Source: Flammeovirga yaeyamensis
GTDB taxonomy: Bacteria; Bacteroidota; Bacteroidia; Cytophagales; Flammeovirgaceae
Assembly (NCBI RefSeq): GCF_018736045.1
Contig: NZ_CP076132.1
Location: forward strand, 2,217,501-2,281,500
Direction of reading: 5' to 3'
Length of the DNA stretch: 64,000 nt
Positions 53,687 through 64,000 of the stretch are shown here, piece after piece (positions within the stretch are counted from its first letter, which is position 1; every line of letters begins with the position of its first letter). The notes under the pieces were generated by a model that had not been told where the DNA came from, ran no database searches, and worked only from the letters and a program-made list of their open reading frames with translations. Position numbers and translations under genes: made by a program.

Positions 53687-56686
53687 ATGCGAATTATTAC
53701 TAAACTTAAAACTCTATTACTTTTCACATTTCTATTTTTGGTGAATTTTACATTCGCTCAAAATAGAATGGTGACCGGAGTAGTATCAACAGAAGCAGGC
53801 GAATTACTACCTGGGGTAAATGTTGCTATTAAAGGAACAACAACAGGAACTATTACAGATGTGCAAGGGGAATTCCACATCGAAACAAATTCCGAAAGTA
53901 CTTTAATCTTCAGTTTTATTGGATTTGGAACTGTAGAGATGAAAGTAGGTTCACAAACGAAAATGAATGTCATTCTCTCAGAAGGTTCAGAGCAACTAGA
54001 AGAGGTGATTGTTGTTGGTTTTGGTGAACAGAAAAAGGAAAACGTAACAGGTTCCTTAGAAACAATTGGTTCAGAAACTATTAAAGATAGACCTGTTACT
54101 TCTACATCAGCTTTATTTCAAGGGACACTTCCAGGGGTTGTTGCTACACAAACTTCAGGACAACCGGGTGCGGATAACATGGATATCCTAATTCGAGGTT
54201 CTTCATCAATTAATGATACTCCAGCATTGGTAATTGTCGATGGAATGCCAATGAGCATGAATAATATCAACCCCCAAGATATCGAGTCCATTACTGTGTT
54301 GAAAGATGCTTCTGCAACAGCTATTTATGGTGCACATGCAGCAGGTGGTGTTATTCTAATCACAACAAAAAGAGGTAAAGAAGGAAAGGTGTCTTTTGGT
54401 TACAACGGTTATGTTGGTGTACAAACTCCAACAATGGAGCATAAGTTTGTAGGTGCTGTAGAGTTTATGGAGCTAAGCAACTTAGCTAGACAAAATGATG
54501 GAGTAAATTCAAATCCAGTATTTACTCAAGATCAAATTGATGAATATAGAAATGGATCAAGACAAGGTGTGAACTGGAGGGATGCGATCATGTCTAGTAC
54601 AGCAATGCAGCAACAACATAATATGACGGTTTCAGGTGGTAGTGAAAAGGTGAAGTATTATGGTTCTGGTTCATTTTTCGATCAAGGTGGATTAACACCG
54701 AATACTAATTTTCAGAGATATAACTTCAGAATGAATGTAGATGCGAAAGTGAATGATCGATTAACAACACATTTCAAATCAGCTTTTGATAATTCAGTGA
54801 GACAACAACCAACTAGAGGTATTGGTTCTGCTTATTATAATGCAAACATTTACTCACCAATCGATCCAATCAAATGGGACAACGGAGAATGGAATTATGT
54901 AAGAAACGGAAACCCAGTTAGATGGATGGAAGAAGGTGGTGATAGAACTTCAAATTGGGTGAACACTCAGTTAATGTTAGGAGCTGAATACAAAATTGTT
55001 GATGGTTTAAAAGCAGTTGTAGATTATAATTTTAGATACTCTCATGATAGAGGAAAGGCATTTAATAATAAACATGACTATTACGACGGGGATGGTAAGT
55101 TAGTGAAAACCGAACCAAACTGGTACGAGGACTATAACGCCGCAACCACATATAGTGGTTTACAAGCTCGATTGGATTATGAGAAACATTGGAATAACCA
55201 CTATCTAAAAGCCATGGTAGGTTATTCAAACGAGACGCAATTATGGGAACAAGGTTCAATGACTCGTTACAATTACCTAACGGATAATATTCATATTATT
55301 GATGCAGGTTCTCGTGATCCAAAAGATTGGATGATGGGTGGTACTGCTGATCAGTGGGCTATCCAGTCTCTTTATGCAAGAGTCAATTATGCTTTCAAAG
55401 ATAGATACCTTTTTGAAGCCAATATTAGACGAGATGGTTCTTCTAAATTTGGTCCTAGTCACAGATACGGATTATTCCCATCTCTTTCATTAGGTTGGAG
55501 AATTAGTGAAGAAAGTTTCTTAAAAGATGTGGAGTGGGTAACTAACCTAAAAGTAAGAGGTTCTTGGGGTAAAGTGGGTAACCAAAATATTGGTAGTTTT
55601 GATTGGACTCCAACTTTGGCTGCTTCATCTGCTGTGATTGGAGGAGAAGGTGTGACTGCTGTTTATTACGATAAAACGGCCAACCCAGACATTAAATGGG
55701 AAACAAAAACAACAACAAACTTTGGTTTAGAAGCAGACTTCTTTGGTCGTTTAATCGGATTTACGGTAGATGTATTTACCAACAGAACGACAGATATCTT
55801 AATGAATGTACCAGTACCTCCTCAATTTGGTTATGATGCTCCAAGAGTAAATGCAGGTATTGTAGATAATAATGGATGGGAAGTTTCAGTAAGACACCAA
55901 AATCAAATAGGTGATTTCAACTATTTTGTCAACTTAAACCTATTTGATAATAGAAACAATGTGGTGGACATCTTAGAAACTGGTCCATGGATTGATGATA
56001 TGCGTTTTACTGATGTTGGAGCACCAATGAGAGCATGGTATGGTTTCCGTTCAGATGGAATTTATCAAACGGATGAAGAAGCAAAAGCCAATACTGCACA
56101 CTATAATCTAAATAATAATATTGGAGCTGGTGATATCAAATTGGTGGATATCAATGGCGATGGTGTAATTGATGGTGATGATAGAGAATTACTAGGTGAT
56201 CCAAACCCGAGATACATGTTTGGTATTAACCTAGGAGGTAGTTTTAAAGGGTTCGATTTCAATATCTTATTTAATGGAGCCTTACAAAGAGATGTTGTTT
56301 TAATAAATGAAGCAGCTGTACCGTTCTTCTTACAAGCTACACCTCAAGAATGGCAAGTAGAAAAAGCATGGCCAAACTCTAATGAATATCCAAAGTTTAG
56401 AGAAGAATATACAGTAAATGATCCGGGTAGATATTTTTCAGATTTCTGGATTCAAGATGGTAAATATATTCGTTTAAAGAACGTTACTGTAGGTTATACT
56501 TTTAGTGCGGATTTATTGAAAAAAGTAGGGGCTACATCAGCAAGAATCTATGTCTCAGGTGATAACTTATGGACCTCATCGGCTTTATGGTCACCAACCA
56601 TTGATCCTGAAATTTCAAATGGTAGTAGAGGTGCAAGTTATCCTCAACTTTCTGTGTACACAACTGGAATTAGCTTAAACTTCTAA
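53687..56686 (+). CDS. SusC-like TonB-dependent transporter
   Basis: A 999-residue SusC/RagA family receptor. The signal peptide ends near FTFAQ (residue 25). A CarboxypepD_reg-like domain (residues 30-108; VTGVVSTEAGELLPGVNVAI) is followed by the plug with the SusC hallmarks DILIRGSSSINDTPALVIVD and INPQDIESITVLKDASATAI plus YGAHAAGGVILITTK, and then the barrel. It moves oligosaccharides, captured with SusD, across the outer membrane. The susD gene follows after 17 bases. The substrate is probably a beta-galactoside, given the flanking GH2 genes. Confidence 0.95.
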   Translation: MRIITKLKTLLLFTFLFLVNFTFAQNRMVTGVVSTEAGELLPGVNVAIKGTTTGTITDVQGEFHIETNSESTLIFSFIGFGTVEMKVGSQTKMNVILSEGSEQLEEVIVVGFGEQKKENVTGSLETIGSETIKDRPVTSTSALFQGTLPGVVATQTSGQPGADNMDILIRGSSSINDTPALVIVDGMPMSMNNINPQDIESITVLKDASATAIYGAHAAGGVILITTKRGKEGKVSFGYNGYVGVQTPTMEHKFVGAVEFMELSNLARQNDGVNSNPVFTQDQIDEYRNGSRQGVNWRDAIMSSTAMQQQHNMTVSGGSEKVKYYGSGSFFDQGGLTPNTNFQRYNFRMNVDAKVNDRLTTHFKSAFDNSVRQQPTRGIGSAYYNANIYSPIDPIKWDNGEWNYVRNGNPVRWMEEGGDRTSNWVNTQLMLGAEYKIVDGLKAVVDYNFRYSHDRGKAFNNKHDYYDGDGKLVKTEPNWYEDYNAATTYSGLQARLDYEKHWNNHYLKAMVGYSNETQLWEQGSMTRYNYLTDNIHIIDAGSRDPKDWMMGGTADQWAIQSLYARVNYAFKDRYLFEANIRRDGSSKFGPSHRYGLFPSLSLGWRISEESFLKDVEWVTNLKVRGSWGKVGNQNIGSFDWTPTLAASSAVIGGEGVTAVYYDKTANPDIKWETKTTTNFGLEADFFGRLIGFTVDVFTNRTTDILMNVPVPPQFGYDAPRVNAGIVDNNGWEVSVRHQNQIGDFNYFVNLNLFDNRNNVVDILETGPWIDDMRFTDVGAPMRAWYGFRSDGIYQTDEEAKANTAHYNLNNNIGAGDIKLVDINGDGVIDGDDRELLGDPNPRYMFGINLGGSFKGFDFNILFNGALQRDVVLINEAAVPFFLQATPQEWQVEKAWPNSNEYPKFREEYTVNDPGRYFSDFWIQDGKYIRLKNVTVGYTFSADLLKKVGATSARIYVSGDNLWTSSALWSPTIDPEISNGSRGASYPQLSVYTTGISLNF

Positions 56687-56703
56687 CCTAAACTGATAAA
56701 CAA

Positions 56704-58317
56704 ATGAAAAACATTAAAAATAATATATTCATACTTTTTCTTTTAGTTGGTTTATTAAATAGCTGTAATCTTTTAGACAAAGAGCCATTACATGCAGTAA
56801 CCGATGAAACCTTCTGGAAGAATGAAGCAGAGGCAAGAGCCTTCTTAAATAATAACTATAACTCTTTAACTCCTTTTTGGCATCTTTATTTAGAAAGTGC
56901 TTCAGATAATGGGTATTTAAAATATGCTTGGGAGGGTTCTGATTTAAGAGATTATACAACTGGTAATCATAATGCTTTTACAGGTTTTTGTGATTGGTGG
57001 TTTGATTATAAGGATATCAGAAACTGTTACGAATTCTTGGCAAAGATAGACGAAGTGCCAGGTGTTTCTCCCGAATCAAATAAAGAAATGAAGGCGGAGA
57101 CTTATTTTTTCTTAGCATCCAAATACTTTGATATGTGGAAAGCTTATAGAGAAGTGCCGCTTGTTGATCGTCTTTTAACTGTTCAAGAAGCAGATGTACC
57201 TACTTCAAAGGAAGAAGAAATTAAAGCTTTTATCGAAGAACATCTAGATTTAGCAATAGAAGGTTTACCAGAAACAAGTGCAGAAGGTCGATTAACAAAA
57301 GGAGCAGCAAGAATGCTTAAAGCTGATTATTTGATTTGGAATCAGGATTATCAAGGTGTTATTGAACAAACTAAGGCGATTATCAATTCAGGAAATTATG
57401 CTTTAGAACCTCACTATGAAGATTTATTTCATTCAAGTACACAGGGTGGTACTAAGGAAGTGATTCTTTGGAGAGAGTATAAAAATGGTGTAAACGCAGA
57501 TTGGGACAACTATACAAATTATATGTTGTTGCCAAATGGATTCCTTGGTGGTTGGTCATCTGTAGCACCAACTCAAGATTTAGTAGATGCTTATGAAGCC
57601 AAAGATGGTGTTTATCCATTTACAGATTCACCTTTATATGATGCTGTAAATGATAAGCAAGGATACACAATTAGAGATCCAAGATTTGAGCAATCGATCC
57701 TTTACAATGGAACAGTCTATGGAGGCATTCTATATGAGCCTTTAAGGTTAGATGATAATAACCCAAATGTAATTGGTGGTAATAACTGTACTGTAACTGG
57801 TTATAACTATAGAAAATATACTGATTTAGATAAGATATCACCATCTCTATGCGATGTGAACAACTACATTTATAGATATGCCGAAACATTATTATTCTTT
57901 GCAGAAGCACAAAACGAAGTAAGAGGTCCATCATCAGAAGTGTATAATGCAATAGATCAAGTAAGAGAAAGAGCAGGTATGCCAAAGGTAAATCAGTCGA
58001 TCTATAATACACAAGTTGCTGTTAGAGAATTGATCCAGAGAGAAAGAAGAGTAGAGTTTGCTGGTGAGCAAAAACGTTTCTGGGATTCATGGAGATGGGG
58101 TATGAATCAATTTGGTAACCCTAAACATTGGACAGAAAACTCTTTACAAGTGGATGTCGAATCAGTAGAATATGAGCATTTAGATGGCTCTGTAAGCAGA
58201 GATTTCATTAGAGGTAGACGAAATGGTAGCATGGGGAATAGAAACTACGTTTTACCTATTCCACAATCTGCTTTGGATGTTTCGAGAAACATTACACAAC
58301 ACCCTGCATGGAGATAA
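56704..58317 (+). CDS. SusD/RagB-like outer membrane lipoprotein
   Basis: A 537-residue lipoprotein. The signal peptide ends in a lipobox at cysteine 21 (GLLNSC). The N-terminal LLDKEPLHAVTDETFWKNEA and the C-terminal RYAETLLFFAEAQNEVRG with REFAGEQ-like VEFAGEQKRFWDSWRWG are the SusD/RagB signatures. It forms the lid over the SusC channel and binds the glycan at the cell surface. It follows susC by 17 bases. A hairpin lies in the 96-base gap before the second beta-galactosidase. Confidence 0.94.
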   Translation: MKNIKNNIFILFLLVGLLNSCNLLDKEPLHAVTDETFWKNEAEARAFLNNNYNSLTPFWHLYLESASDNGYLKYAWEGSDLRDYTTGNHNAFTGFCDWWFDYKDIRNCYEFLAKIDEVPGVSPESNKEMKAETYFFLASKYFDMWKAYREVPLVDRLLTVQEADVPTSKEEEIKAFIEEHLDLAIEGLPETSAEGRLTKGAARMLKADYLIWNQDYQGVIEQTKAIINSGNYALEPHYEDLFHSSTQGGTKEVILWREYKNGVNADWDNYTNYMLLPNGFLGGWSSVAPTQDLVDAYEAKDGVYPFTDSPLYDAVNDKQGYTIRDPRFEQSILYNGTVYGGILYEPLRLDDNNPNVIGGNNCTVTGYNYRKYTDLDKISPSLCDVNNYIYRYAETLLFFAEAQNEVRGPSSEVYNAIDQVRERAGMPKVNQSIYNTQVAVRELIQRERRVEFAGEQKRFWDSWRWGMNQFGNPKHWTENSLQVDVESVEYEHLDGSVSRDFIRGRRNGSMGNRNYVLPIPQSALDVSRNITQHPAWR

Positions 58318-58326
58318 ACATAACAA

Positions 58327-58346
58327 AGAGAACTAGACTTTCATGT
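58327..58346 (+). promoter_or_regulatory. hairpin between susD and the second GH2 gene
   Basis: AGAGAACT (58327-58334) pairs with AGTTCTCT (58339-58346). No T run follows, so it is not a clear terminator. It may protect the end of the susCD mRNA or reduce read-through into the enzyme genes. Confidence 0.4.
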
Positions 58347-58365
58347 CAAGTTCTCTAGTAAATAA

Positions 58366-61665
<3,300 letters not shown>

Positions 61666-61685
61666 CTTAACTATTACCAAAAGTA

Positions 61686-61710
61686 GGGAGGAAGTCATGT
61701 GCTTCTTCCC
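61686..61710 (+). promoter_or_regulatory. hairpin between the second GH2 gene and the kinase gene
   Basis: GGGAGGAAG (61686-61694) pairs with CTTCTTCCC (61702-61710) with one wobble and a seven-base loop. No T run follows. It resembles the hairpin after susD in position and may act as an mRNA processing or stability element. Confidence 0.4.
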
Positions 61711-61729
61711 TTAATAAAACAATGGAACA

Positions 61730-62830
61730 ATGAATAAACTTAACGAGATTTTTTATCAGTTTTTACCAGAGTTTAAAGTAAACAAAATTGCAAAATACGG
61801 TTCAGGACATATCAATGATACCTATATGGTAACGATTGACGATAGTGAGACTACATTTATTATGCAAAGGGTAAATCATCAAATTTTTCCAAACGTACCG
61901 GAATTGATGAATAATATTTTTGGTGTGACTAATCATTTAAAAACAAAGTTTGAAGAAATGGAAGGGAAAGATCCAAATGTAAATTCCCTCACATTTATCA
62001 ATACTTTGGATGGAGAAAAGTATCATCAAGATGAAGAAGGGAATTACTGGAGAGTGATGGAAACAATTACACCTGCTAGATCATACGATAAGGTCGAAAC
62101 AGAGCAACAAGCGTTTCAAGCCGGAGTTGGAATAGGTGAGTTTCAAGCCTTATTATCTGATTTTGATGGTAGTAGTTTATATGAAATCATTCCTAATTTC
62201 CATAATATGGAAACTCGATTGGCAACATTTAGAGAAATTGTCAAAAAGGATGTTGTAGGAAGAGTTAGGCTTGCTCAAGAACAAATTCAGTTTGTCGAAA
62301 ATCGAGCTGAAGAAATGCAAACATTGGTGCGTTTGGGTAAAGAAGGAAAGCTTCCAATCAGAGTAACACATAATGATACAAAGATCAATAATGTTTTATT
62401 GGATGAGAACGATGAAGTATTGTGTGTGATCGATTTAGATACCGTAATGCCAGGTTTTGTTCTCTATGATTTTGGTGATGCGATTAGAACTTCTACAAAC
62501 ACAGGAGATGAAGATGATGCCAACTTGGATAATGTGGAAATGGATATCAAATTGTTTACTGCATATACGAAAGGTTTCTTATCGAAAACGGCTAGTAGTT
62601 TAACTCCAATAGAAATTGAATACCTTCCTTTATCGGCTAGGATCATGACTTTCATTATTGGTCTACGTTTTATTACGGATTATTTGGATGGCGATAATTA
62701 TTTTAAAACTCATCATGAACACCATAACCTTCAAAGAGCAAAAGCCCAATTTAAATTGGTGAGCAGTATGGAAAGACAATTTGAGGAGATGCAAAGAGTA
62801 GTTCAGGAAGAGGTGACTGTAAATTGTTAA
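61730..62830 (+). CDS. sugar 1-kinase, NahK-like (aminoglycoside phosphotransferase fold)
   Basis: A 366-residue kinase of the APH/choline kinase fold. The catalytic loop is THNDTKINNVLL (near residue 211), and the Mg-binding motif is VIDLDTVMPGFVLYDFGDAI (near residue 232). The N-terminal YGSGHINDTYMV is the nucleotide-binding start seen in N-acetylhexosamine 1-kinases such as bifidobacterial NahK. These phosphorylate GlcNAc or GalNAc at C1 after release from lacto- or galacto-N-biose. The next gene is a GalT-like uridylyltransferase, as in the bifidobacterial pathway. The hexose specificity is inferred. Confidence 0.8.
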   Translation: MNKLNEIFYQFLPEFKVNKIAKYGSGHINDTYMVTIDDSETTFIMQRVNHQIFPNVPELMNNIFGVTNHLKTKFEEMEGKDPNVNSLTFINTLDGEKYHQDEEGNYWRVMETITPARSYDKVETEQQAFQAGVGIGEFQALLSDFDGSSLYEIIPNFHNMETRLATFREIVKKDVVGRVRLAQEQIQFVENRAEEMQTLVRLGKEGKLPIRVTHNDTKINNVLLDENDEVLCVIDLDTVMPGFVLYDFGDAIRTSTNTGDEDDANLDNVEMDIKLFTAYTKGFLSKTASSLTPIEIEYLPLSARIMTFIIGLRFITDYLDGDNYFKTHHEHHNLQRAKAQFKLVSSMERQFEEMQRVVQEEVTVNC

Positions 62831-62866
62831 GATCACTCTCTAAAATATTCATTTGATAATCAAAAG

Positions 62867-63886
62867 ATGATGACTATAAATAATAAAATTGATAGCCCGA
62901 CATATTCTCAAATAAACGAAAAATTGGATCGACAATTAGATGATCTGTATCTGAGATCATTTAACTCGGGTTATTTATCAAAAAATGCCTTGGAAGGGAA
63001 TGATAGGCTACATTTTTTTGATGTAGACGACGAAATCACCTATAGAATTCAGATCAATCATGTAAGATCAAATTATAGTAAAGCAATGGCAGGAACTAAA
63101 AAACCTGCTTTACCCGAAGGAGCCAAATGTCCAATTTGTATCGAAAATGTAGGAGCAGAAGGGAAGGAAAATTTAGAGATTCTGGCATTCAATCTAAAAC
63201 AAGAAGAATTCTTCATTCAACTGACACCTTTTCCTTTGTATCATCATCATTTTGTGTTGATTACCAAAGAACATCGACCAATGGAAGTGAGCGTTGATAG
63301 TTTTAAAAAACAGCTAATGTTTTTACATCAAATGCCTCATTATGTTGTGTGTTCTAACTCGGATAGAGAAGGAGCAGGAGCATCAATTTTGTCACATCTT
63401 CACTTTCAAGTATTTAAACAACTACACTTGCCTATTTTCGAGGCTAGAGAAAGACAAGTCAAAACAAATAATAATGAAGCTGAGGTATCAGTCTTAGACT
63501 TTCCTCTTACGGTTGTAAAAATTAAAGCAAATTCCGAAGAAATCTTATTAAAATCGTTTGATTCATTTTTAACAAAATGGAGAAGCCAAAATGAAAGAAA
63601 TTCATTCAATACAGTTTTGAGGTTTCATGAACAAAAATTAGAAGCATATTTAATTTTTAGACATCCTGATTATACAACACCAACTCATCTATTAAAATAT
63701 AAATATGAGGGAATAGGTGTGATAGAAGCTTGTGGTGAAGGAATTTTTCCAACCCCTGAAGGAAAAGAGGAGATGGAAATTAATAATGATATAAGAAAAA
63801 AAGGGAAAGAGATTTTAAAGGAAATGTTGTCACATCTCAATCCTTTAAATGAACATCAAATGAAAACATTTCTATCTGATATTTGA
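62867..63886 (+). CDS. GalT-like hexose-1-phosphate uridylyltransferase
   Basis: A 339-residue protein of the histidine-triad/GalT fold. The active-site stretch is LSHLHFQVFKQ (near residue 175), equivalent to the HPHxQ motif of galactose-1-phosphate uridylyltransferase. CPIC (near residue 88) gives a possible zinc-binding cysteine pair, and PLYHHHFVLITKEHRPM resembles the conserved PFP...H..li...H stretch. It would exchange a sugar 1-phosphate for glucose 1-phosphate on UDP. It is not a close relative of the classical GalT. Following a NahK-like kinase it completes a salvage route to UDP-hexose or UDP-N-acetylhexosamine. Confidence 0.72.
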   Translation: MMTINNKIDSPTYSQINEKLDRQLDDLYLRSFNSGYLSKNALEGNDRLHFFDVDDEITYRIQINHVRSNYSKAMAGTKKPALPEGAKCPICIENVGAEGKENLEILAFNLKQEEFFIQLTPFPLYHHHFVLITKEHRPMEVSVDSFKKQLMFLHQMPHYVVCSNSDREGAGASILSHLHFQVFKQLHLPIFEARERQVKTNNNEAEVSVLDFPLTVVKIKANSEEILLKSFDSFLTKWRSQNERNSFNTVLRFHEQKLEAYLIFRHPDYTTPTHLLKYKYEGIGVIEACGEGIFPTPEGKEEMEINNDIRKKGKEILKEMLSHLNPLNEHQMKTFLSDI

Positions 63887-64000
63887 TGAAAAATCAAGAT
63901 ATTAGTTAATATTAAGAAATTAAATTTCTAATTATTGACTAATAAATAATAAATATTATAAATTTAAGTCAAACTTAGTAACAACAGATTTATTACTTAA

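Overview
This window looks like chromosomal DNA from a marine, pigmented member of the Bacteroidota, most likely a Cytophagales bacterium of the Flammeovirga kind. The evidence is the low G+C content, a SusC/SusD pair, promoter-like sequences of the Bacteroidota type (TTTG, about 19 bases, TAnnTTTG), a eukaryote-type (GT3) glycogen synthase, a CruF/CrtZ/CrtYcd carotenoid cluster and many families typical of the phylum (DUF1684, DUF4328, DUF3137, short DUF1338). The genus is inferred from gene content and was not tested. I see no rRNA, tRNA, CRISPR array, prophage or transposase gene.

Layout. 1-2421: the end of a carotenoid operon (desaturase, hydratase CruF, hydroxylase CrtZ, cyclase CrtYcd). 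2422-2747: a structured non-coding stretch of hairpins and short tandem repeats. 2748-4561: TRAP transporter membrane subunits without a binding protein. 4801-9542: uppS, bamA and an acyl-CoA dehydrogenase. 9616-17225: glycogen synthase, a YbjN-like/PspA pair, a SPOR-like coiled-coil protein, a sensor-like membrane protein, a DMT exporter, DUF1684 and HIRAN proteins. 17261-19741: a large protein that looks like the C-terminal half of a type ISP restriction-modification enzyme with its methylase motif lost. 19946-32623: polA, a UbiA prenyltransferase, a MazF-type toxin-antitoxin pair, DUF1338, a GT-C-like membrane protein, rbfA, DUF3137, GT9, a class V aminotransferase and an acyltransferase. 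32634-33362: a complete subclass B1 metallo-beta-lactamase predicted to be a lipoprotein.

33453-49127 is one functional block built around an Lrp/AsnC regulator (40264-40749). To its left, on the minus strand, lie an M20 carbamoylase-type amidohydrolase, alanine dehydrogenase, two aldehyde dehydrogenases and a GABA-type aminotransferase. To its right, on the plus strand, lie a TonB receptor, an acyl-CoA ligase, an MFS carrier, two short-chain dehydrogenases and a pyruvate-type class III aminotransferase. Together they suggest import and breakdown of an amine or omega-amino compound, with pyruvate as amino acceptor and alanine dehydrogenase regenerating it. The substrate is unknown.

50022-63886 is a polysaccharide utilisation locus: two paralogous GH2 beta-galactosidases around SusC/SusD, then a NahK-like sugar 1-kinase and a GalT-like uridylyltransferase. 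It would release galactose units outside the cytoplasm and turn an internalised hexose or N-acetylhexosamine into a sugar nucleotide.

The best candidates for something undescribed are the degenerate ISP-like protein with its inserted coiled coil, and the Lrp-centred amine catabolism block with its repeat-bearing control region.
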